Shown one piece after another: positions 45,975-53,394 of a stretch of 64,000 nt of DNA. Numbering within the stretch: the stretch's first letter is position 1; each line of letters starts with the position of its first letter. Source of the DNA: Streptomyces milbemycinicus (GTDB lineage Bacteria; Actinomycetota; Actinomycetes; Streptomycetales; Streptomycetaceae); the NCBI RefSeq assembly GCF_002154605.1, contig NZ_MUNE01000148.1:1-64000 (forward strand). The letters are read 5' to 3'. The translations under genes and the position numbers were made by a program. The notes under the pieces were generated by a model. It made no database searches and was not told the origin of the DNA. It worked only from the letters and a program-made list of their open reading frames with translations.

Positions 45975-46131
45975 AGTTTCCGAACGGCACAGGTCGGCCC
46001 GGACGACGGGATGGGTAGGTCCACTTCCAGACGATGAGCCGTGCGTGCCAGCGCAGCACTGACCGTGGAGAGACCAGCAAGGCCAGTTGTGATCGCCGCT
46101 TTGCGCTGACGAGCGGGAGCAGTGCCGCCAT
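45975..46131 (-). pseudogene. Transposase N-terminal fragment, reverse orientation
   Basis: Read leftward: VMAALLPLVSAKRRSQLALL, SPRSVLRWHARLIVWKWTYP, SRRPGRP. The last part is the HTH-to-core linker of integrase-type transposases (LRWHRxLV...WTYPRRRPGRP). It abuts the 3' end of the preceding element. The bases from 46132 to about 46390 carry no gene I can recognise. Confidence 0.55.
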
Positions 46132-46395
46132 GACGGCCCTGTCGCCCCTCCTCGCATCTCGGGGGAACCTCAATGCTGCCTCAGAACGGATCGCTGCTCC
46201 TGAGGTCTGGCAGATCCGAACCAGCAGGTCAGCCCAGGTGACATAATTCCCGGCACCCACAGGCCGCAAGAGGTGGACCATGCGCTGGAAGGCACCCCTG
46301 AACGCCTTCCAGGTCGCCTTCGAGGGCCACCTGACCCCGAGCAACAACTGACCACTCACCCACCAAGATCAGCCGTTAAATTGACACACCCCATG

Positions 46396-46620
46396 ACCAG
46401 CACAGATGACATTCTCGGCAAGGACACCGCTACGGCTGTGAGGTGACATGGGCAGCCACGGGGCGGGACGGACTCACCCGGCCGCCGCGGACGTGGTGCT
46501 GCTCGACCTGGGTCTGCCGGACCTCGACGGTCTCGACGTGTGCCAGAAGTTGCTGAACCCGCAGCGACGTCCCGCTCACCGTCGCGCGATACGTATGGCC
46601 GGGTGGCGACCGACAGACGT
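46396..46620 (+). pseudogene. Response-regulator receiver fragment
   Basis: In the frame entered after 46450 the sequence reads ADVVLLDLGLPDLDGLDVCQ KLL, the phospho-acceptor segment of a receiver domain, with no start nearby and no effector domain after it; homology fades by about 46620. It is a stray fragment between transposase pieces. Confidence 0.5.
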
Positions 46621-46749
46621 GCCCACCGGGTCTTTCATCGTCGGACCGGGGGCCGCGTTGGCGCACGTGTCCCGGGCTGGGACGCGGTGGGTGAGGTGAG
46701 GGCCGAAGTGGGGGAGTGGGGGGCCTTGAGTGGGCCGCGGTGCTGGTCG

Positions 46750-46824
46750 TAACTCCGTGCCCTTGGCGGTCTGTCGGCGCAGAAGCACAGCCGGGATCGA
46801 CAGGAGCTTCCGCGTACCCGACAA
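46750..46824 (-). pseudogene. Transposase N-terminal scrap
   Basis: Read leftward: GTRKLLSIPAVLLRRQTAKG TEL. This corresponds to the ARKLLAFPALLLRRDAAKDA segment of the element at 44882 and to TRRLLAVPTVLLRRDTSKEA at 48571. It ends against the VapC gene. Confidence 0.5.
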
Positions 46825-46825
46825 G

Positions 46826-47245
46826 TCAGTGGTCCGCTGTGCCCGCCTCCACGACCCACTTCATGGGCTGGCCTGTTATCGCGGCAATCATGTCGTAGTC
46901 CTGGTCGTAATGCAGCACCGTCACCACATGCCGTTCGGCCGCTGCGGCGATCAACAGGTCCGGCATGGACAGCGCGCGGTGGTTGCCCTTGGCGATGGCC
47001 TGTCGCTGGACGTCTTTGGCACGGTCCCACACCTCGTCGGTCATCGGCAGGTAGTCGAAGCCGGCCAGGAACCAATGCAGGCGCTTCGCGTCGTTCTCGT
47101 TGCGCGCGGAGTACATCACTTCTATCTCGACCGGTCCGCACACAGCCAGTACGCCATCCTCGTGGAGCGGGTCGAGGACCTCCGCCACCTTCGGCTTGCG
47201 CCATCGCTGGAGGGCGGAGTTGTCGATCAGGAAGCGCTCACTCAC
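46826..47245 (-). CDS. vapC: PIN-domain ribonuclease toxin (VapC-like)
   Basis: 139 residues, read leftward from GTG 47245, which overlaps the antitoxin stop (GTGA). The four acidic positions of PIN domains are present: Asp in FLIDNSALQRW, Glu in GPVEIEVMYS, Asp in ALSMPDLLIAAAA and Asp in VLHYDQDYDMIAAITG. VapC toxins cleave RNA, often tRNA, and are neutralised by the VapB partner. The pair is intact although surrounded by transposase debris, as expected for an addictive module. Confidence 0.9.
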   Translation of the reverse strand: MSERFLIDNSALQRWRKPKVAEVLDPLHEDGVLAVCGPVEIEVMYSARNENDAKRLHWFLAGFDYLPMTDEVWDRAKDVQRQAIAKGNHRALSMPDLLIAAAAERHVVTVLHYDQDYDMIAAITGQPMKWVVEAGTADH

Positions 47246-47454
47246 GCCACGTTCCTGCTGTCGGGCTCTGTCCGGCTGTCGTAGGTCAGGTCCAGGTCAC
47301 CGGACTTGATCGCGTCGATGCCCTCCTGTCGCAGTCGACGCTTGACGGCCTCTTCCATGGCCATGCGCACGGCCTTGGCCTTCGTTTTCACGCCGTACAG
47401 GCGCATCGCCTGCTCTACCATCTCATCGTCGAGATCGATCATGGTGCGCGACAT
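47242..47454 (-). CDS. vapB: Antitoxin, VapB-like (ribbon-helix-helix)
   Basis: 70 residues from ATG 47454, with GGAGG upstream. It begins SRTMIDLDDEMVEQAMRLYG, typical of the VapB N-terminal DNA-binding ribbon, then KTKAKAVRMAMEEAVKRRLR, and a short acidic C-terminal toxin-binding tail. A longer in-frame reading to 47508 lacks a ribosome site. The pair should repress its own promoter. Confidence 0.88.
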   Translation of the reverse strand: MSRTMIDLDDEMVEQAMRLYGVKTKAKAVRMAMEEAVKRRLRQEGIDAIKSGDLDLTYDSRTEPDSRNVA

Positions 47455-47508
47455 CAAGTTCCTCCTGCCAGGCGCAGTGACACCCGAAATGATAGCAGTA
47501 TGAGGCAC

Positions 47509-48020
47509 TGAAATGGTGTCGTTTTGAGGTCGATGGCCGTGCGGGTATCGCCGAGGGGGTTGGACGGGTCTGTTTCGGGGCTGGTGATATCGAAGTGGGG
47601 GCGGTCGGGGTCCTGGGGCCCGAGCTCCGCAGGCTCGGTGTTCGGGGCGAAGAGGTGCGGGCGATGGCGACGCCGAGCTGGTGAATGGTCGTGCCGTCGG
47701 CTTGGAGCGTTGCGTAGCAGGATTGGTGCGCTCGGGAGCCGGTTGCTGGTAGCGGCGTTCTCTTGCCCTGTACGGCGGTGTACGACCTCGAGGCAGGCTG
47801 CTACGGTGCGGTACGGATTATCGCGGAGAGTGGTCGCTGGGCTGGGGGTCAAGACGTCCGATGCGGATGATCTGTCAAGCGGCTGCTGCGGGGGCGGGGT
47901 TTGTCGGTGCGGGGAATGCGGTTGTTTCGTTGTAGTGGGTGCTGTGGGTGAGGCAGTGGTGGAGGCATCCGAGCAGTCGGTTGAAGAGGTTGCGTTGGGC
48001 GGAGGTGTGGCGGTGTTCGG
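47509..48020. other. 512-base stretch without a supportable gene
   Basis: Between vapB and a transposase C-terminus. Both strands are open in places because of GC content, but the readings are low-complexity Pro/Arg/Thr or Gly/Arg/Ser rich and show no family landmarks. It must contain the vapBC promoter near 47460-47520. Confidence 0.4.
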
Positions 48021-48299
48021 ATGCCGAGAATGAACTCGATCATGGAACGGTGGGTGCAGACCTGCAGACGGGAACTCCTGGACCGTACTCTGATCTGGAA
48101 TCACCGGCACCTGCTCCACGCCCTGCGCGAGTTCGAGCAGTTCTACAACGGACACCGGCCACACCAGGGCATCGCCAACGCCCGCCCGCTGCACCCGTTA
48201 CCGCCAGCGATCGCCGATCCGGAGAAGATTACCCGCCTCAACATACGACGTCGTGATCGCCTCGGCGGCATCCTCCGCGAATACCGACATGCCGCATGA
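48021..48299 (+). pseudogene. Integrase-type transposase, C-terminal fragment
   Basis: Reads PRMNSIMERWVQTCRRELLD, WNHRHLLHALREFEQFYNGH, RPHQGIANARPLHPLP and LGGILREYRHAA, ending at 48299. This is the last about 90 residues of a DDE integrase-core transposase, including the final Glu region. The rest is missing. Confidence 0.75.
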
Positions 48300-48304
48300 C
48301 CTGG

Positions 48305-48571
48305 GCGGATGAGGTTTCCGGCAAGCGCAGTGCTGGGCGTGATGGGGAAGACCTTGGCCCAGCGGCGGCGGGGGATTAGGGAGGACAAGGAGGCGAACCA
48401 CAGGCGGTCCGCGGGTTCGTACCGTACTCGTCCTTGTAGTTGGCGTCGTAGCACGGCGTTTTCATGGCGCAGGACGAGTAGTTCGGCCTCCTTCGAGGTG
48501 TCCCGCCGCAGAAGCACCGTCGGGACGGCGAGAAGGCGTCGAGTCACCTGGTACAGGAGCGACACGATCAT
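48305..48571 (-). pseudogene. Integrase-type transposase, N-terminal fragment, tail-to-tail with the previous one
   Basis: Read leftward from ATG 48571: MIVSLLYQVTRRLLAVPTVL, KEAELLVLRHENAVLRRQL, RYEPADRLWFASLSSLIPRR and WAKVFPITPSTALA, then homology ends at about 48305. It is a close relative of the N-terminus at 44882, with the Trp that is a stop codon there. Confidence 0.75.
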
Positions 48572-48935
48572 CCCAGCATGGTCGCAGCTCTCTGCGCGCC
48601 GCGTGGGGCGTTGGACCAGCAGCGATGAATAACCGAGCCCCACACCCGACAGCAGGAGGGACCCCAGCAGTCGGCAGAAGATCAGGTAGAGCAATCGCAG
48701 CCCCACGATCAGCGATCATGCCCAAATTCGGGCCATCGCAAAGCACCAGGTCAGCCGTTATACGGCAGTAATGACACCCTTCAACTCGGTGGGCTGCTCA
48801 ACGAGTACCACGCCATGCCGCCCCGGCTGCCTCATCATCCACAGGAAATGCCCGGCTCAGCAGCCCGATCGTGAATATTGACAACTTTCAAGGGCAGTCG
48901 CAGCAGCACCGGACGAGATTTCTGGCACGTACACC
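48572..48935. other. Transposase-flanking debris without a gene
   Basis: No intact gene is seen. Near 48778-48810 one frame reads QLGGLLNEYHA, resembling the C-terminal GGVINEYR end of the local integrase-type transposases, so at least one further remnant is present. The catabolic locus begins at 48936. Confidence 0.4.
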
Positions 48936-49904
48936 CTACAGGTCGAGCTCCAGCACGGGGGAGGCGGACCGGCTCACGCAGATCATCATCGTGGTGGCGG
49001 TGGGACGTTCGGACGGGTCGATCACCGTGTCACGGTGGTCGGGGATCCCGGCCGTGACCGATGTTTCGCAGCTGCCGCAGTAGCCCTCTTCACAGGAATA
49101 GGGCACGTCCGGCAGCTTCTCGCGGACGACGTCCAGCACGGAACGGTCGGCGGGCACGGTCGTCCGCACCCCCGAACGGCGCAGCACCACCTCGAACTCA
49201 CCCCTCTGCGAGCCGGATCGCTCCGGGAGCCCGGAATCGGCGGGGGCGAAGCGTTCCAGGCGAGGCGTCCGCACTGGGTCCGCGGCCCGGCACAAGGCCG
49301 TCACCGCGTCGAGCATCGGTTGCGGGCCGCACGCGTAGACGGCGTGAGCGGGCGGGGATGCGGCGAGTTCGGCGGCCAGGTCCGGCAGACCCGCCTCGTC
49401 CTGCGGTACGAGTAGCACCCGGTCCCCGCCCAGCGCCACCAACTCCTCGGTGTACGCCAGACGGGACCGATCGCGGGCGCCCAGGACCAGCCGCCAGGGC
49501 AAGCCGCGGGTGGTGAGCTCGCGTGCCATCGGCAGCAGCGGGGTGATGCCGATGCCGCCGGCCAGCAGCAGATAGCCCTCCGCGGGCACGAGCGGGAACC
49601 GGTTGACCGGCCCCCGGACCTTCAGCTCCCGGCCCACCAGGGCGGTGTCGTGTATCTCCCGTGACCCGCCGCGCCCGTCGGGCACCCGATGGACCGCGAC
49701 CGTCCACGACTCGGTGTCCGCGACGTCCCCGCACAGCGAGTAGGCCCGGCGCAGCCCTGAGGGCAGGGTCAGTTCCACGTGTGCTCCGGGTTCCCACGAC
49801 GGCAGGGTGCCGCCGGCCGGCCGGATCAGCCGCAGTTCCACCACGTCGTGGGCGACCCAGCGGGCCTGTTTCACCAGGAGACGTTCGGTGGTCGGTGAGG
49901 TCAT
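48936..49904 (-). CDS. Flavin/2Fe-2S oxygenase reductase (phthalate dioxygenase reductase/VanB type)
   Basis: 322 residues from ATG 49904. Residues about 1-105 are a flavin-binding barrel with RAYSLCGDV, 105-215 an NAD-binding domain with LAGGIGITPLLPMA and YACGPQPMLDAV, and the C-terminus a plant-type 2Fe-2S domain with CEEGYCGSC and a later Cys lost or replaced in the ICVSRS segment (Cys present). This domain order is that of class IA reductases that pass electrons from NADH to Rieske oxygenases. It is the last gene of the run Rieske-ligase-reductase and is the obvious partner of the oxygenase at 51372. Confidence 0.92.
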   Translation of the reverse strand: MTSPTTERLLVKQARWVAHDVVELRLIRPAGGTLPSWEPGAHVELTLPSGLRRAYSLCGDVADTESWTVAVHRVPDGRGGSREIHDTALVGRELKVRGPVNRFPLVPAEGYLLLAGGIGITPLLPMARELTTRGLPWRLVLGARDRSRLAYTEELVALGGDRVLLVPQDEAGLPDLAAELAASPPAHAVYACGPQPMLDAVTALCRAADPVRTPRLERFAPADSGLPERSGSQRGEFEVVLRRSGVRTTVPADRSVLDVVREKLPDVPYSCEEGYCGSCETSVTAGIPDHRDTVIDPSERPTATTMMICVSRSASPVLELDL

Positions 49905-49929
49905 GGGGACTCCGTCGGCGCGAAAGGTG

Positions 49930-51366
49930 TCAGAAGACACGGAAGTACTCCCGTTGCTCCCAGTCGGTGACCTCCTGGTCGAAGCGGCTGATCTCGGCGC
50001 GCTTGATGCTCGTGTAGTAGGACACGAAGTCCTTGCCGAGGCGGCTCGCGAGCGCCTGGTCCGCCTCCAGTGCGTCGAGGGCCTCGCCCAGCGAACGGGG
50101 CAGCGGTTCGGCCCGGGTGGCGTACGGCTCGTCGGCTGCGGGGCCGGGGTGGATGTCGCCCGCCACACCGTCCAGTCCGGCGGCGAGTTGGGAGGCGAGG
50201 TAGAGGTAGGGGTTGGCGGCGGGCTCTCCGATCCGGTTCTCCAACCGCACCGACGCCGGCCCGTCACCGAGCACGCGCACCATCGCCCCGCGGTTGTCGC
50301 ACCCCCACACCGCGCGGTCGGGGGCCAGCGACAGCGAGCGGAAGCGCTTGAAGCCGTTGAGGGTGGGCGTGGAGAACGCGCTCGTGGCCCGCGCGTGCCG
50401 CAGCAGTCCGCCGAGGAAGGCGGTGCCGTACGCAGACAGCGGCGGGCCGGCCGCGGCGCGGCTCCCGTCCTCGGGGGCGAAGACACCGACGCCGTCCCGC
50501 AACACGCTCTGGTGCAGATGCCAGCCGCTGGAGAACACCCCGGGCAGATGGGGGCGGCACATGAAGGTGGCGTGGTGGCCGTGGCGGGCGGCGACCTGCT
50601 TGACGGCGCCGCGCAGCAGCACCATCGCGTCGGCTGTGCCCAGCCCGTCGGCCGGCTGGAGGGTCAGCTCCAACTGGCTCGGGCCGAACTCCACCTCCAG
50701 GCTGCGCAGCGGCAGTTCCAGGCCCTCGAGGTGCGAGCGCAGGAGGTCGAGCATGGGGTCCAGCTCGTCGTACCGCAACTCGCTGAGGTACTGGTAGCCG
50801 TGGTTGAGCATGCCGACCTCGGGCGCGGCGCCGGGCTGTCCCAGATCACCGGGGCCCAGCCGGGGGTCGTCCAGCCGGAAGAGGTGGAACTCCACCTCCA
50901 GGCCGGTGCGGTACGTCATCCCGTCGGCCTGGGCCAGCACCGAGCGCAGTAGCCCTCGTGTGCAGAGCGGGACCGGCGCTCCGGAGGTGAAGCGCAGGTC
51001 ACACAGGAGCCAGCCCGTTCCCGGCGACCAGGGCAGCATCCGGAAGGTCAACGGGTCGGGCACCATGACCATGTCGGCGGCGCCGCGCAGTTCGGGCAGC
51101 CCGAGCGGCGTCTCCTTGGTGAACAGGGGGAAGACGGTCCGCCCGGAGGTGTCCTTGGCGAGCAAGGACGAGGCGATGCCGGTGCCGTCGCGCAGCACGT
51201 TGGGCAGTTCGGCCACGGTGACGGTCTTGCCGCGCAGCAGACCGTGCTGGTCGGCGAAGACCAGGCGCACCACCGTCATTCCACCGGCCGCAGCGCGCTC
51301 GCGTATCTCGCCCGCCGCGGCGGTCTGTTCGGCGCTCCACAGGGCGTGGTGTTCGATGAATCCCAC
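49930..51366 (-). CDS. Glutamine-synthetase-like gamma-glutamyl ligase
   Basis: 478 residues. The start is set at GTG 51366, six bases after the oxygenase stop; a start inside the oxygenase gene is possible. The N-terminal beta-grasp part has VRLVFADQHGLLRGK; the catalytic part has metal-site motifs LEVEFH, EVEFGPSQLEL and GWHLHQS, NGFKRFR, and the closing ENRIGEPAANPYLYLAS. It is shorter and more divergent than the nitrogen-assimilating enzyme, and the context is catabolic, so it probably joins glutamate to an amine, as PuuA does with putrescine, IpuC with isopropylamine, and TdnQ-type proteins with aniline. Known facts concern those relatives; the substrate here is inferred only as an amine. 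Confidence 0.85.
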   Translation of the reverse strand: MGFIEHHALWSAEQTAAAGEIRERAAAGGMTVVRLVFADQHGLLRGKTVTVAELPNVLRDGTGIASSLLAKDTSGRTVFPLFTKETPLGLPELRGAADMVMVPDPLTFRMLPWSPGTGWLLCDLRFTSGAPVPLCTRGLLRSVLAQADGMTYRTGLEVEFHLFRLDDPRLGPGDLGQPGAAPEVGMLNHGYQYLSELRYDELDPMLDLLRSHLEGLELPLRSLEVEFGPSQLELTLQPADGLGTADAMVLLRGAVKQVAARHGHHATFMCRPHLPGVFSSGWHLHQSVLRDGVGVFAPEDGSRAAAGPPLSAYGTAFLGGLLRHARATSAFSTPTLNGFKRFRSLSLAPDRAVWGCDNRGAMVRVLGDGPASVRLENRIGEPAANPYLYLASQLAAGLDGVAGDIHPGPAADEPYATRAEPLPRSLGEALDALEADQALASRLGKDFVSYYTSIKRAEISRFDQEVTDWEQREYFRVF

Positions 51367-51371
51367 GTCGC

Positions 51372-52724
51372 TCAGCCGTCCGTTTCCAGGGGCTGCGCCC
51401 AACTGCTGTCGGCGCGTTGCTTGGCGGTGACGGCGGCCCAGTACTCATGCCAGCCCTCGGTGGGGCCGATGCCGTCGAGGGTGGCCGGGCCCTTGATCCG
51501 GGCGGCTTCCTCGGGGGACAGCACCAGGGGCGGGTCGTCGCCGCGTTCGACGGCGGATATGGCCTCGCCGAGCATCCGCCGGTACATCACGATGGCCTTG
51601 TCGGAACGGCCCAGGTGTTCGCGGGTGCGGTCCTGGACGGCTCCCTGGCCCTCCACCGCCCACTGGTCGTGCACGTTGATGTCGGTGCCGAGGCCGGTGT
51701 ACGTGCTCGTCAGCTGTTCCGCCGGGTCGTAGCCGTAGTTGTTCGAACGGCCGTAGCGCGGGCGGTAGTCGGGCAGGGTGACCGCGCCGACCCGCTGCCG
51801 GCGCATCTCCTGCCGGTCCACCGGGCCGCCGATGCTGGTGAACAGCGCGTACCAGTAGCAGGACGTGTCGTCGATGGGCACGTGCCACTGGGTGATGGCA
51901 GTCTCCGCGTCGAGCGGGATGTGGAAGGCGTGGGGGAAGACCTGGTGGGTGATGCGGACGTGGGTGCGGCTGCCGTCCATCGGCCGGCTCTCGGTGTCGG
52001 TGCCGTCGAGGGTGCGCAGGGCGGTGATGCGGATGCCGTACGGGGTGCGGACGGCGTCGATGTCGGGCCGCCCGTACTCGCGCAGGATCTTCGTCATCGG
52101 CAGTTCGGTGCCCTGGGAGGCGGCGCGGAACTGCTTGCCGTAGCCGTCCTGGGGATCGTCGTCCTGGAAGAAGCGGTGGAGGTAGGAGGCGTGGGCGGGG
52201 TCGATGCCGACTTCCAGGGCCTGGAGCCAGTTGCACTCCAGCAGGCCCTTCCATGCGAACGCGCGGTCGGCGGGCGCCCGGAAACAGTCGAGGGCGGGCA
52301 GCTCCGGCGGCTCGCCGGGGCCGAGGTAGCCCCAGATGATGCCGTTCCGCTCGCGCACCGGGTAGCTGCCCAGCGTGACCCGGGACGCGAGCGTGCTGCC
52401 TACGGGCTCGGCGGGTGTGTCCAGGCAGGAGCCGTCGCGGCCGAAGAGCCAGCCGTGGAAGCAGCAGCGCAGTCCGCCGTCCTCCAGACGGCCGAGCGAC
52501 AGGTCGGCACCGCGGTGCGGGCAGCCGCGGTCGACCAGGCCGAGCCGGCCGCCGTCGTCGCGGAACAGCACCAGGTCCTGGCCCATCACCTTGGGAGCCA
52601 CCAGGGGCCGTATGCCGTCGAGCTCCTCGCTGAGGGCGATGGGCTGCCAGTAGCGGCGCATCCATTCCCCGGCCGGGGTGCCAGGTCCGGTTCGGGTGAG
52701 CCGTTTGTTTTCTTCCTCGCGCAT
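51372..52724 (-). CDS. Rieske non-heme iron oxygenase, large subunit (phthalate-dioxygenase-like)
   Basis: 450 residues from ATG 52724. The Rieske 2Fe-2S motif is CPHRGAD followed 17 residues later by CCFHGW near residue 70-95. The mononuclear iron site is in VGIDPAHASYLHRFF (D-x2-H-x4-H) near 180. No separate small subunit gene is present, which fits the alpha-only phthalate dioxygenase-type oxygenases that dealkylate, demethylate or hydroxylate. Electrons should come from the reductase at 48936. The location beside a glutamine-synthetase-like ligase recalls aniline oxygenase loci, although those enzymes have two subunits. Confidence 0.92.
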   Translation of the reverse strand: MREEENKRLTRTGPGTPAGEWMRRYWQPIALSEELDGIRPLVAPKVMGQDLVLFRDDGGRLGLVDRGCPHRGADLSLGRLEDGGLRCCFHGWLFGRDGSCLDTPAEPVGSTLASRVTLGSYPVRERNGIIWGYLGPGEPPELPALDCFRAPADRAFAWKGLLECNWLQALEVGIDPAHASYLHRFFQDDDPQDGYGKQFRAASQGTELPMTKILREYGRPDIDAVRTPYGIRITALRTLDGTDTESRPMDGSRTHVRITHQVFPHAFHIPLDAETAITQWHVPIDDTSCYWYALFTSIGGPVDRQEMRRQRVGAVTLPDYRPRYGRSNNYGYDPAEQLTSTYTGLGTDINVHDQWAVEGQGAVQDRTREHLGRSDKAIVMYRRMLGEAISAVERGDDPPLVLSPEEAARIKGPATLDGIGPTEGWHEYWAAVTAKQRADSSWAQPLETDG

Positions 52725-52845
52725 CGGACGCCTTTCTGTCCTATTCGGGCCCGTGTGAGAGACGGGCGTGTAACAGCTCGGGGTGTGCAAAGGCCGAGCG
52801 GCCCGCGCGGCAGGCATGCCGCCATCGCGGCGTCCGCCGTCAGCA

Positions 52846-53394
52846 TCAGACGGTTTGGGCGGCCGGACCGTCCAGCACCAGCAGCGGAGGCAGGTGCCAC
52901 GCGTACGTCGTGACCGTCCAGGCCAGGGCGCCCGACACCGCTTCCGGAAGGCGAGAGCGGGCCCGGCGCGGGGGAGGCGCGGACCGCCCGGCCCCCTCGG
53001 TCGCGTGGACGGCGTACGCCAGCAGACCCGGCCCCACCCCCGCGAGCAGCTCGAACCGGGCCATCGCCCACAGATGGGCGTCGAAGCCGTCGGCGGGGTG
53101 CGCCCAGCGCAGCGGTACGGCCAGCGCCAGCGCACCGGCCGTCGCGGCGAGCAGGGACCGCCACGTCATACGGCGCCGCTCCGGTCGCAGGGCCACCCGG
53201 AGGGCGGGCCAGCTCACCGCGAGGGTGAACGCCGACACGGCGGTGACCAGGCCCGGGGCGGCGTCGGCGGCGTGCGTGTGCGGAGCGTGTACCGGCCCGG
53301 TGCCGCCCGCCGTCGCGGCCGCGGTGAGCGTCGCGGCCACCGCCACCAGCCCCGCCGCTGTCGGCCAGAGCGGCCGCGGCAGGGCCCGGCTCAT
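52846..53394 (-). CDS. Small integral membrane protein, CtaG-like
   Basis: 182 residues. ATG 53394 overlaps the stop of the copper amine oxidase gene (ATGA), so the two are translated together. It has about five hydrophobic segments, a His-rich loop (VHAPHTHAAD) after the first, and WTVTTYAWHLPPLLVLDG near the end, which resembles the WHLP signature of CtaG-type cytochrome oxidase assembly proteins. CtaG-type proteins help load copper. Tight coupling to a copper amine oxidase suggests a dedicated copper-handling role, but similarity is partial and the protein is shorter than typical CtaG domains. Confidence 0.65.
   Translation of the reverse strand: MSRALPRPLWPTAAGLVAVAATLTAAATAGGTGPVHAPHTHAADAAPGLVTAVSAFTLAVSWPALRVALRPERRRMTWRSLLAATAGALALAVPLRWAHPADGFDAHLWAMARFELLAGVGPGLLAYAVHATEGAGRSAPPPRRARSRLPEAVSGALAWTVTTYAWHLPPLLVLDGPAAQTV

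Noticed and set aside
47454-48194. A Pro/Thr/Ser-rich 246-codon frame on the - strand
   Set aside because: Low-complexity reading that overlaps both vapB and a transposase fragment; no start signal or family pattern.
51417-52913. A 498-codon + strand frame over the Rieske gene
   Set aside because: Shadow; the Rieske and iron-site motifs are on the - strand.
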